DNA of 64,000 nt from Hymenochaete sp. R1 (lineage: Eukaryota; Basidiomycota; Agaricomycetes; Hymenochaetales; Hymenochaetaceae): assembly GCA_019400425.1 (NCBI GenBank), contig JAFREE010000019.1, positions 1 to 64,000 on the forward strand, read 5' to 3'. The translations under genes were made by a program, and so were the position numbers. The notes beneath the pieces were generated by a model. That model saw only the letters and a list, made by a program, of their open reading frames with translations, was not told the origin of the DNA and did not search any database. This document shows positions 45,425-56,226 of this stretch, in pieces; the stretch's first letter is position 1; every line of letters starts with the position of its first letter.

Positions 45425-45437
45425 CAAAATTTGGAGG
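45425..45437. promoter_or_regulatory. Shared upstream motif variant, array gene 3
   Basis: CAAAATTTGGAGG on the plus strand, 111 bp before the gene 3 ATG; it differs at two positions from the 12-mer of genes 1 and 2. Confidence 0.35.
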
Positions 45438-45826
45438 ACGGTGTCTACAGAGTGCAAACAGCTAACGCTTTATACTCGAGATACGGGGGCTCTGTGCATT
45501 CGAAAGAAGTGAGTTCCCCTTTCCTAAATACCATCCTCGACGCAAAGATTCAATCTGACCTAGTGTCGGATAGGTATTTCGCCAAGAGCAAACTTCGAAC
45601 TGAACTCAGGCTCGTCTATGTGCAAAGAGGGGATTGCAAGCGTACTGCGTACTAGATGTCATAGAAGTGTTGAAATCCGTCGAACTCGACTTTACTGGCG
45701 ATGTCAATTGCATCTTGTTCGCCGCGAACATCAAATTGTTCACAAACAATTGCTCTGTTTAGCCTGTGATTTATATCTATATAGTGGGACTATGTTTACT
45801 GATAGTCTTTAACTGGAGTCAATCTG
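45438..45826. other. Spacer between array genes 3 and 4
   Basis: No gene or recognisable relic. Confidence 0.4.
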
Positions 45827-46963
45827 CTATGTATCCGTAGCATTTGCACCGGTGCTGCTCTCCCCACGCTTCTTACGAGTACCGCTCTCGAACTTCGTAA
45901 CTTCCATTGCCAGCAAGCCAGCCAATCCGGTAGACCTTTCTGGCAAGTCACCTCGAATAACACCACGCTCTCGGAGCTTCCGGTGCGTTTCAACAAGTTC
46001 ACTAGACGGACATAGTTTCTTTTGATAGATTTCGAGATATCTGTTAAATGATAGATTGCAGTTGTTGTACTCTTTGTTCTCTTTTCCGTAGTCCTTGGAC
46101 TTCAGCTTCTGGTCCTTTTTGGCCTGAAACACTTCCTTCGCCTTCTCCAAGCGATCGTGCCAAGACTTCAAAACGCCCTCTGCACAGATACACTGGTGAT
46201 AGTACTCTTCAAGCAGCGCTTCCGGCGTTTCCAGCCAACCAGTCTCTCGATCGGGCTTAAAAATCTCGTAAATATTATTGGGCAACAACTCTTTGAGCTT
46301 TCGGATCGCATAGTTACCATTATCCGAGATCGATTGACGGTTCCCCAGGTTCTTAAGTTTTATTTTAGCCTCATTTTGTTGATATTCTGCACCGGACGAA
46401 GAGAGAATGAAATCAGGTATGACCTTGAGAGACTCCGTCGTGTTCTTGACTGTCGCGAGGACAAGTAAGCACTGCAACTCCTCCCTCCTCCGGAAGAAAG
46501 AGCGTTTTTTCAGAGTGGTTTGAACATGCTGAACCACGGCGTCTTTGCGATAATCTGTAAACCCGCATTCGGCGCTCACGAAAGCGACCAGTTGGTCATC
46601 TACCACCGCATTCAGGCGTTCCACTTCCTTTACGGCATCAATACCGTGAAAAGCGACTTTTTCCTCGCCGCAATATATAGTGATGTCGACCGGCTGCCAG
46701 TTCGTGGAATAGATTGCCTCGGACTGGTGCTCGGGAGGATGGCTCGATGGTCGGCTCTGAGGAAAGGCGGAAGACGGCCATCGAGACTCATCATAGGAAG
46801 CTTTCACGGCGGAAAGATATCCTCCAGGAAGCTGGTCGTTCTCCGGCGTCACAGCAGAGGCCGAGCCTTCTCCCGTGGAGAGGCGCTTACCGGTGCTTTG
46901 TGGTCCGTGCTCGGCATCTAGATCTCGTACGCGCTTCGTTGACTTACCTGATCCCTGCGACAT
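45827..46963 (-). CDS. Tandem-array unknown family, gene 4 (378 aa)
   Basis: An intronless frame of 378 residues from the ATG at 46963 (MSQGSGKSTKRVRDLDAEHG), chosen because this start matches genes 1-3; the frame continues 29 codons upstream. Body motifs are STNWQPVDITIYCGEEKVAF, GIDAVKEVERLN, EELQCLLVLA, LEEYYHQCICAEGVLKSWHDR and GLAGLLAMEVTKF. The last motif departs from the RLEKLL form of its neighbours. The C-terminus is basic (TRKKRGE). A GATAAAAG on the minus strand about 120 bp upstream may serve as its TATA box. It is the most diverged member and is complete. Function is not recognised. Confidence 0.72.
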   Translation of the reverse strand: MSQGSGKSTKRVRDLDAEHGPQSTGKRLSTGEGSASAVTPENDQLPGGYLSAVKASYDESRWPSSAFPQSRPSSHPPEHQSEAIYSTNWQPVDITIYCGEEKVAFHGIDAVKEVERLNAVVDDQLVAFVSAECGFTDYRKDAVVQHVQTTLKKRSFFRRREELQCLLVLATVKNTTESLKVIPDFILSSSGAEYQQNEAKIKLKNLGNRQSISDNGNYAIRKLKELLPNNIYEIFKPDRETGWLETPEALLEEYYHQCICAEGVLKSWHDRLEKAKEVFQAKKDQKLKSKDYGKENKEYNNCNLSFNRYLEIYQKKLCPSSELVETHRKLRERGVIRGDLPERSTGLAGLLAMEVTKFESGTRKKRGESSTGANATDT

Positions 46964-47891
46964 CGTATGAAACAGAGACGAGGTTTGGCGACAAGCTCGC
47001 AACGGATTGAAAGATGGGAAGACAAGTGCTGATGCTCTCTTCAGGAACATTCAAGTTGCGCAGTGATTGATGGAAGCAACGCGTCGCTTTTATCCTTCAA
47101 GAAAAAAAGGGATCTTTGCATGATTTATGCATACCACGGGACTTCCGATAAGCCCACGGTCCAACGGATGCGCTCATGAAAGCGCATTGACATGATTGTT
47201 GCTTGTTCCGGGATGAAAAAGATCCGTACAATCTATGATAAGGCCTATTGCAAAGGTGGGAACTAAGCAAAACATGAAAAAGTATCTCCGATCCGTCCGC
47301 ATTGTTTCCTTCCGGCGGGGCTGTCTAGGAACCAGGGTAAGCGCAACACACACTTATATCAAGGCTTAGTCACCATTGCACATTCGCTCACCGGTGTATG
47401 AAGGCGGATGGTTATCTTGTTTGGTAGGGATCCAGCAGCAAGGGCAATATTTTGTATTGCAAAGAAAGTGACCGAAGGGAAGAAAGGGCTACAGAAGCTG
47501 CAGAATCTGTCTGAACGCCAAAAGAGAAAAGGTGAATAAATAACACACGAAGGACAAAGGGAATCGACGCGAAAAAGTGATGCTCGCTCGTGCAAAGAGG
47601 GTCTGGCCCGCGGCGGATGTTCTTAGCAAGGAAGAGAACAGCAAAGTGAACTCCGGAAAAGATATCAAGATTGCATAGATATAAAACGTGTCTCCTGTGG
47701 AATGTCCCGTTTGCCTGCATTATATAAAAATAGAGAAAATAAGTGATGTTTGAACACCCAACCGCGCCAATCGAGTGAATAATGAACACTGACAGCGAGT
47801 AAAGTAACCCGAGACCCAAAGAATGCATGCAACAGCCAAAACGAAGCGCTCAAGGCCAAAAACGAATGTCTGAATGTATACCCGCGACATC
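46964..47891. other. 0.9 kb spacer beyond the array
   Basis: Gene 4 upstream region and YVH1 3' region. Overlapping hydrophobic frames on the minus strand at 47359-47962 look like shadows of an AT-rich untranslated region; no splice structure supports a gene. Confidence 0.4.
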
Positions 47892-49780
47892 TTAGATGAC
47901 GACCTCATCCACCTTTGCCCTCGCGATACAGAAACCCGGTACAACCCACACCTTACATGCACACTTCACCCCCGCCCAATCGTAGTTCCCCAATTTCGTC
48001 CGGCACTTCTCATTGGGACACATGATCTTTCCTCCCATCTCGCCTTCGGATAGGAAAGACTCCATCCACGTCATAGGTTCGACGAAATAGCCAGAGCAAG
48101 TCGAGGAGGCGAGAAGAGGCGGGGCGGTGACTTGTTGATGCGGGGAAGGGTGAGATTGATGAGAAGTACCCGGCGATGTCTTTGACTGAGTTAGAGGTTG
48201 TGAGTTAGAGGAAATAGACGCGGGAGCCATTGGTATGGTGCCATTCGGGGAGCGTAGGGCAGCAAGTTTTGGGTTTGAGTTTAGCTGAGCTGTGAGATCG
48301 GCAGGGCTGAAGTAACCAGGCGGACTTCTTAACGACGGAGCCGAAGTATCTGGCTTTTCGCTGTTCGCTGATTCCTTATGATCGATCTCCTTATTACTGT
48401 TACTCTTTTCGGCAGCAGGAGGCAATTCATCGTCTGAATCATCGTCATCTGCGATCGCCGAATCGTCCATCCGCGAGTCAACCGATACGCCCTCGGGAAT
48501 GACGTGTGGCCTCTGCATCTGAGCGAGCCCGCTTGGTCTCCTCATCCCCATCCCGGCGCCAAACGAAGCGGACCTCGAATTAGGGATGCTCCCACTCCTA
48601 CTAGCCAACTCCCGTAGAGCCTGCACATCCAATGGCTTCGCACTCCCCGATAATCTCCGCGTGATGGGTATCGCCTCACCATTCAAAGTAGCCAAGGCCA
48701 GGTTCGCAGAGGTGATCGAGTTCCGTCGTGAACCGCCCCGAGTCACAGCTTGAAGCGGCGACATTGGTGGTGGGCCCTGCCGTTCAACCATAGGCGCGCT
48801 CATGGGAGGTGGGGCGGGCCCACCTCTCTCAGTTGCCGCTGAATTAGCCGAACCCGCCGATACAGGAGTCATCGACAATCCGGCAAATCCTCCAAAGGAA
48901 GGTCGGCCTGTCTCCTTTGTGGATGGCCTTCGCGAGGCCACAGGTGAAAGCGCAACAGCTGGAGTTGCCGGAGTCGGTGGCCCGACTTGTCCATGGTCCA
49001 ACATATGTTCACGAGCAGCCAGTTCCGTCCTGCAGAGCTTGCACCGAATGCGGCGCCGTGGCGTGTGAGCCCCCGGTGTTGGTGGGCCCGAGTCAGACGA
49101 GATCCCAGGAGTTTGTGGAAATGAAGGAAACATCGTTTTCTCGGGAAGGACACCTCCGCTCTCTAACGCTTTGAGAATCAGTCGATCGATAGACCAGAAA
49201 ACAACAAGACGCACGCATAATTTCATCTAGCGCGCGCTCAAGATAGTACATCCGCATGATCTTATTCCTTTTTGACACTTTATAGCTCGCTTGATAGAAT
49301 ATATCGAGCTGTGCAAGGAAGCCATCATTCGGCCTTTTCAAATCTATAGATTAAATCCTCTTCACAAAAGGCAAAGCCCAAAAATACGCACTCGGTACAA
49401 GGTCTTGCCTTCTTAATCATTTCCAACGCTGTCTGCGCATCTAATTGTTGCGAATACATTAGGTAGGCGCAGCAGATAGTTGCACTACGGCTCATCCCTG
49501 CCATGCAGTGTATGAGAACGCCCCGGCCCGCCTCGATTTCGTTTTCGATAAAAGCGATGCATTGAGGAAAGAAAGCTAATACGTCTGAGTCGTCTGAGTC
49601 ATCGAGCTGGATCTGGAAGTGCGTAAATGTTTCGGACACGGAAACACGCCCACGCATAGCGGAGAGGACGGAGTGAATGTTGTGCATCCTGAGTGATTCG
49701 ATGTCGAACACAGCACGGATGCTTCCAACCCAAAGCCCGGGGATTATTTCATCCATGTCGTTCGTAGTCGTAAAAGCCAT
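47892..49780 (-). CDS. YVH1: Dual-specificity phosphatase YVH1/DUSP12 with zinc-binding C-terminus
   Basis: Exons 49780-49392, 49333-49215 and 49168-47892 give 594 residues. YVH1 releases Mrt4 during late 60S ribosome maturation and also has protein phosphatase activity. The catalytic loop HCMAGMSRSAT has Cys92 and Arg98. The zinc-binding region is split: RCKLCRTELA comes right after the phosphatase domain. After a Ser/Pro-rich, acidic insert of roughly 280 residues (ADDDDSDDELPP) the rest follows: CSGYFVEPMTWM, MCPNEKCRTKLGNYDWAGVKCACKVW, and a final AKVDEVVI. Typical fungal YVH1 is about 350-400 residues, so the insert explains the size. The second intron is only 46 nt, and its exact donor is the least certain junction. 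Confidence 0.9.
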
Positions 49781-51457
49781 TACTGGATGTTATTCGTTGA
49801 AAGCCAAGAGGGTATATGCATTCAGAGCCAGTCGTTGTCTGAGAGTGAGTCGGTGGCGAGCTGGACGTCACTCAGAGATTGTAACGCTTTTGTGACAAGA
49901 ATACAATCTCAAATTGAGCGCGCGAACGTCTCTGATATTTCTCTTTCAGCAACCACCACTTATCCCGTCGCACTGGCTCTAATCTACACTTCAATGATCC
50001 ATTCCCAGACCCTTTTCTGTGACTTTCCTTTTTCATTCATGACTTTGAAATCGAATATTGACCTCTGATATGCTATCCGCATCGTGGATTGAGACCCAAG
50101 CTCTTACCGCGCGATTTTCGTCTTCTTCACCGGATCCTACAAATCTATGTCACTGAAATAGAGGGATGGCCTTAACTTATGTGTCCTACCTTAACGCGGC
50201 TCATATGTATTGGACGAGAATGTCATACTTATACTTTTTTCTCTGGTGAGCTATTGAATTAGCCTGAACAAATCTGACCGACCCAATGTTTGTTTCACGC
50301 TTTATGAAGCGCTGAGCGACTAATAGATCCCTACGGAAGATAAATTGAGTATGTGAACCTCTACGCCTTTTCTTCCTCAGACCACTGTCGCCGCACCGCA
50401 CATCAAAAACATATCGGTTGAGGATTCTTCAGAGCTGTTCGCTTACCTTCTCCGGACTCCAGCTCTTCAACATTCCTTTCAAGTTGCATATTGGCCTTTA
50501 CTTGAAAGCTCGAGCAACTGAAAGAAAGTATGATTCTTATTTCTTTAATGCGGGACTGGATGAGCTGTATAAAATGGCTTCGGGATTCCTCCCCCAAATC
50601 TCAGTCTCCCACTACTCGACGCTACACAACGGAAACGACGATAGGACGCATACACTTTTTCTGCCACAGAATTTCTGATCATGTGCACCTACATAGAGTA
50701 CGGTCTTTTCATCATTAAGATGCGGTTATCCTATTAACTTTTCTGTCAGTGTTAGGCGAGTCTGCAACAGGTGCGGCCGAGAACTTCAAGGATATCGTGT
50801 CCATAGGGTGAGCCTATATCTAGCCCTTCTCGCATAATCTGACCATCTCCAATGGGTAGAGACTATGCATGAGCTCCACCTGCAAATATAGTGACTATCA
50901 CCGTCACGGAAGTGACAGAGGCTGTAACTGTAGCGAGTGGTGAGTAAAACAAAAACACTTTGTCCGCTTCGACGCAATCTAATTATTTGTGCTTGTGGAA
51001 GGACTCGCTCCAGTGTCGAACCAGGAATCGATAATTCCACCCGGTGTCGCGACTGTTTGTCACTCCGTTAGCACTTGCGAAGTATTGCATGAAACCCTGC
51101 GAATGCATAACATTCCGATGTACAGGAGTCTGCTTGCGTGTTTCATAATATGATTCATATACAGCTTCAAGGACTGTATGTTTTGCCTGTCTAATATTCT
51201 GAAATACTATATATTTATGCAGTTACTGTTCGTGTGATTGTTAAATCCACGAGAGAGAATAGACAAATTCAGAGAATTGACTGGATAGAGGTTGATGTTC
51301 AGAACTTCATCTCTGAAATTGCTTCAGGGTAGGAGGAATATTTCTGAATACATTCCAGATTTCTTCCGATCGCGCGGCGCCTACCATTCTTCAAGCTTGC
51401 TACCAGACCTCCATTATCATCATCCCCGGCCAGATTCCGGCTCAGTATCGCTCTACA
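49781..51457. other. 1.7 kb without a supportable gene
   Basis: YVH1 promoter, then a gap. At about 50885-50940 one frame reads IVTITVTEVTEAVTVAS and ends at a GTGAGT donor. Such Thr/Val repeats occur in basidiomycete surface proteins, but no flanking exon could be joined, so it may be a relic. Confidence 0.35.
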
Positions 51458-52960
51458 ATGGCTCAAGGTAAGTCTGCAATTTGATTCTTACCAGGCCATA
51501 AATGACATTCAAAATCATGCTCAGCATTAGTACTCTTCTCGCCGGACATTTTACCTCACATCGTTTGGTGGGCAAAGCATACAGCTTTCTTTCGACCTTC
51601 GCCCAACGAAGCGCCATTGAATGTGTCGCATGTCTGCAAGTCATGGCAGCGCATCTGTTTATCAAACCCTACCCTTTGGAACCATTTGCTCCTACAGAAG
51701 AGATGCTACCAGACGCCCTTCGATACACGCCAGCAAAAAGCGTGGACTCACATTGTCTTGCTCTGGCTGAAGCGGTCGCGCAAGTTACAGCTCCATTTCA
51801 GTGTGCTATTCCCATCGGACGATATGCCATCTGTCGGTGAAGAAGAGACACAACGCCAAGGACAGACGATTCAGCAAATTCTAGCTTTACTATTCAACGA
51901 GCAGGAGAGGTGGGGGTCCATTCGCATATCAACGTCGGCCTTTTTCCAACCCACCGCAGACTTTTCGATTCAGTTGCAAAAACTGCCGCTCCTTAAGCGG
52001 ATGCTCCTTAACGCCTCTTTCTTTTTAGGGGTTGGCCATATCATTGACGATCGATTGGTACGGAGGCGCGGGTTAGTCGGGCAGACTGAGATGGAGATGA
52101 ATTTTGCTACGTCTCCCGTTCCACCACTTTTCATTTTCCCAGACATCAAGTTATCCGACGAGCCCGCTGCGCCGAACTTGACCGAGCTTGTACTATCAGA
52201 GCAATGGAGCGTGGAATATGGCTATGCGGGCCTCCTAGCTTTCCTTCGTCATTGTCCAAACCTCATTCATTTCACCGTTGCATTTTGGATGCCAACCGAA
52301 ACAGAACCAAGACATACTACCGATTCACTCACCATCCCGCTCTTACAGCGCTTTCAGGTCTCCTACGCAATCTGGACGCCTGACAGCATCTTTAGGCACA
52401 TTGGGACTCCATGTCTGACCAGTCTGGCTGTTTCGGTGGAAAACACAGACGTACCGGCTTATGAGACCTTTTATCCTGAATTCCTTTTGCAACTTCGTAC
52501 ATTCATACTGCGTCAAAAAACGCCGTTGGAATATTTTCAAGTGATCGGAGGACTGGATACCAACGAACGGCTGGAACCAATACTTGAATGCCTTTCGGAA
52601 GTCAAAGTGCTCCGTCTTCAGCATCTTCACGTTACAGATGCATTCTGGAAACGATTTGGGTCCGACAAGGAAGGCGAAGTTCTTTGTCCCAGACTCAAGA
52701 GCATCGTGCTTCACTCCAGCGACTGGGAAAGCTGGAATACCGCTATCTTTTGTGTGATGGTCAAGCGCCGTTCCAAAGAAGCACTTCGTCAGATTACGTT
52801 CGAAGTCGTGGACCGATCCCCAGTTTCTGAATCCTCTTTCCTGGACAATCCGGTGTTAAAGGAGGTATGGAACAGAGGATTGGTGTTTCGGTTTGAAGAG
52901 TGGGACGAGTTCCCGTCTTCGGATTTCTCGGTTTGGTGGGATGGATATTATACGGATTGA
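51458..52960 (+). CDS. F-box protein
   Basis: Exons 51458-51467 (10 nt) and 51525-52960 give 481 residues. F-box proteins link substrates to SCF ubiquitin ligases through Skp1; mushroom-forming fungi have large, fast-evolving sets. The degenerate F-box lies at about residues 8-60: FSPDILPHIVWW, then PLNVSHVCKSWQRICLSNPTLW. The rest is a leucine-patterned region without clear repeat units (NLTELVLSEQW, CPNLIHFTVAFW, VKVLRLQHLHVTDAFW, CPRLKSIVLHSSDW). This is the usual layout of basidiomycete F-box proteins with divergent LRR-like tails. The start in a 10-nt exon is supported because the second exon has no suitable ATG before the F-box. Substrate is unknown. Confidence 0.85.
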
Positions 52961-53511
52961 CGGGACACGTATTTTATTACGTTCTTCATAAAGTACCCCC
53001 ATCCGTTCTCTGATGGACTTGTCAGTTATAAGTTTCTCCAAGAGCTGCATATGTGCGAGGCGTTGAACAGTGCTTTGGTGGATAGCGGATGAAATACAGC
53101 CATTTGTGCGCTTTACCAAAAGATATGTAGGAGGATGCCTGGAGAGTATTATGTTTGAATCAAAGAAAACGATTAGGACATGTGTAAATTTAAAATGCAT
53201 GTCTTACCAGTTCGCATTCGTACGGCCGGCGCTTTGAAAGTAAGGCGGATTAGCAAGCTTGGGAGACGACGGAATGACGATAGAGAGTAGGTAACCCAGT
53301 CCCGCTGTTACGTTGACGGATCTTCACCCCGGGCCTGGTCGCTGTGGGATATTGTCAATGACATAACTCCACATTTCGTCTCATCACTTCGAATGTCCCA
53401 TTGCTGAATTTCGTTCTGAAACATCTATTACTTTTCCGAATGAATGACGTATGTGTCCAACAGCCTATGGATGAAAAGAAAGCTAAGACTACGAACATAT
53501 GGATGTTAATC
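52961..53511. other. Convergent 3' region of F-box gene and cyclophilin gene
   Basis: No gene is supported. Confidence 0.4.
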
Positions 53512-54500
53512 CTAAACAGTACCCGACTTTGTGATCTCCACCTGTGCTTTGGGCGTTCCAGACGCAGACCCATTCGCTTCAATCTTCCTCACCACGTCCA
53601 TACCCTCTACCACCTCTCCGAACACGGTGTGCCGCCCATCCAGCCATGAAGTTACAGCAGTCGTGATGAAGAACTGGTTCATAAGAGTACAATGCATCGC
53701 TGTATCAGTACTCGAGAAAGGCGATGAATCATATTCGAACGTACTTGGGAACCGTTGGTGTCAGGTCCAGCATTCGCCATCGAGAGCAAACCGGGCTTGG
53801 CGTGCTTTAAAGTAAAGTTCTCATCTGGTACGAAGCCCATTTAGTCAAAACGCATTCCTGAGAATCTCATTCCCAATCACGATACGCACCAGCAAATTTG
53901 GGCCCGTAGATCGATTTCCCGCCCGTCCCATTTCCTTTAGTGAAGTCGCCCCCTTGGATCATGAACTAGATTATGACACCAGCAGATGAGTTGGTATTAA
54001 ATTTCTCGGAAGTATGGAACTCACGTCAGGGATAATCCGATGGAATTTACTCTTCTCGTACCCGAAGCCATGCTCCATAGTTGCCAGCTCACGGAAGTTC
54101 TTTGCGGTTTTCGGGACGACATCGTCATGAAGCTTGAAAACTAAAGTAGAGAGAGATTAAAGAAGCGCAAAGACGTCGGTTAAAACGCGTTTAGAATTTA
54201 TAGACACGTTCGCGAGCGCTTTGAGGAGGGGGGAGGGATTCGAGATTTGCGACATACCAATTTTACCAGCGGAAGCGTTGTTAATAGAAACATCGAACTA
54301 GAGCGGTTTATCAGCACGCCTTTAGTCGCTTATGCTCAGCGAGACATGGTAACGTACAAAGACATTGGGCCTGCGATGCAACGCACGTCAGATCAGACTC
54401 GGCGCAGGAGCGGGCTTCAGGACGAGGGATGGAAATGAACTCACGAGCCAGATCGAGCTGCTGCCGTGGCAGAAAATCCTCTCCGGAAAAGCATTGACAT
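53512..54500 (-). CDS. Cyclophilin-type peptidyl-prolyl isomerase, probably mitochondrial
   Basis: Seven exons (54500-54445, 54370-54358, 54297-54258, 54140-54025, 53965-53890, 53824-53745, 53673-53512) give 180 residues. The enzyme isomerises Xaa-Pro bonds. Active-site residues are present: Arg71, Phe76 and Gln79 in [16 protein letters not shown], Trp137 in TSWLDGRH, and His142. The core domain starts at about residue 21 (NVFFDVSINN). The 20 residues before it, [20 protein letters not shown], are rich in Arg, Ser and Ala without acids and fit a mitochondrial presequence, as in cyclophilin D-type proteins. Exon 2 is only 13 nt but is needed for the frame and for the PNVF motif. Localisation is inferred. 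Confidence 0.93.
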
Positions 54501-54656
54501 TTTTCTTTCTCTTTTCTAAAACTGAGATGTAAAAGGATTCTGAAAGGGGGACAGACAAGCCAGTCGAAGATGAAGGTGAGAGCTTAAGCTTGGAAAGAAA
54601 AAGTCGCGTTTAGGATTTAACGCTCCAAATACCCACGTGATTTATTTCCCACGCTT

Positions 54657-54688
54657 GAGCGCTAAAAAGAAAATTCGCTTTAGCGCTC
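54657..54688. repeat. Perfect 10-bp inverted repeat with 12-nt loop
   Basis: GAGCGCTAAA at 54657-54666 and TTTAGCGCTC at 54679-54688, about 160 bp upstream of the cyclophilin start. It may be a transcribed hairpin or a factor-binding dyad. Confidence 0.5.
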
Positions 54689-56226
54689 ATTCAGAATTTG
54701 AACCTCGAGCCTGGTGATTTGATGTTCTCCGAGTGAGTGGATAGTAATCAGCCATGTCGAAGGTCACTGAGCTAAAGTGATCATCTCTGTGGTAATCCTA
54801 TCGCAATTTTTTCGTGGTTTAGCTTTGTATCCCTGATACAATCATTGGTCTGGCAATCATCCGGCGCGACAATTTTTTCCCGCTCGTTATGAATCACCTC
54901 CAAGTGAATATTCCGTGACGTTTCGCAAATATCACTATGATCTAGTAACAAAGTTGTGTCGAGGGTATTACTTTATTTCCTCTCAACGCATCACAGGACC
55001 ATGACGAGACTCGCAACGAAAAGGCCTTTCAGCAAGACGTCCGCCACCCCTCTCACAGCCCCACCTATGTTCGCGAATGCAGATTCAAACATCACAGCCG
55101 TGCTAGATTCGATGAACGGTAACATCATACAATTTCCGGGGATAACAAATGGCGTGTAGAGCGCGGATGAGCCAGAAACTGTATCGATTGATTTAGAGTC
55201 GACAGCTCATAAGAGAGGGGGGGTTGGGTTGTTGTGTTGATCATAATTGTAATTGTGATTGTAAGCGCGTTCAAGCGATCACTCTACTGGCGGAAATCTT
55301 TGTCGTACGTTTTTAGATGAATCAGCCAATGAATCAAATCCAGTGAGAATGAAGTTTCTTGGCAAGGTGCCAAATATCTTCATGGAAGATGACTATCATG
55401 ACGTTCGTGAGTGAATTCCACATCTAGAAGTTAAAAGACTTGCTCACTTGAGACTATACGATGCTCTGCATCTTTATAGGCCTTGGAATGAGTTCAAACA
55501 CGTCACTGAGCTTCAACTCTGTCTTCAGTCACGGGTGAGTTTGTCGAAGAGGAACTACGAAGAGCCGACATGAATGAGCTGGGGTGGTGATAACAGCTGC
55601 CAGGAGTTGTTGAAGGGTCACAGGTTTCCCTTTTTGCTAATCTGCTTTCTAATTACTGATAAGCTTTGTTCTGGGTCGTCACTAGAATCTGGAGGCGCGG
55701 GCGAGCGAAAGAAAGGTTGAACATGAGCGTCAATATACTACATGCACGTCCGGAGAGAGGCGAGAGCGACGAAATGAGGGTGACGGCGACTTCTCCACGA
55801 AGCTTTAATGGACGGAGCTAGCCGAAGCCGAGACCAGGAACCGCAGTCGAAGAGGGTAACTATTACTTAATTGCGGGAAGAAGAAGCCGAAGCCGGAGCC
55901 GGAATGATAACTTAACCGATGATGATGATCTGCATATGGCCTATATGATCTTTGCTATCCGACGACGACGAGAACGCTTGGCGCTCAAACACTGCTCTCT
56001 CCTTTCTGCCATCATATCATCAGTCATATCCACGGCACACACGCTTCTTACTGTACTCACTTCTGCCTTTCCGCCTGTCTCACACCCCTCTCGTTAGCTG
56101 CTCAACTCACGACGGTCGCACAGGCTGCTTCTGTCTCTTTGCTTTCTACCATCCTGTTTGGTTTCTGTTGTATCTCGACGATAACGACGACGACGCCTTT
56201 TCTGTAGCATCATCAACTCTTTGGCA
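54689..56226. other. 1.5 kb without a supportable gene
   Basis: A 67-codon frame (54956-55159) and a spliced micro-ORF near 55346-55535 (start MKFLGKVPNIFMEDD) can be drawn, but neither has independent support. GAAGCCGAAGCCGGAGCCGG-like purine-rich short repeats occur near 55820-55905. Confidence 0.35.

Noticed and set aside
40897..46963. Retrogene origin of the intronless array
   Set aside because: No poly-A remnants or target-site duplications were seen, and genes 1 and 2 share flanking DNA on both sides, which fits DNA-level duplication.
47359..47962. Hydrophobic minus-strand frames that could be a membrane protein
   Set aside because: They overlap each other in different frames, lie in AT-rich DNA after the YVH1 stop, and cannot be joined by introns.
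54689..54780. tRNA gene on the minus strand
   Set aside because: A-box and B-box-like words are present, but the T-arm has mismatches, no acceptor stem pairs, and spacing is off; kept only as a possible relic.
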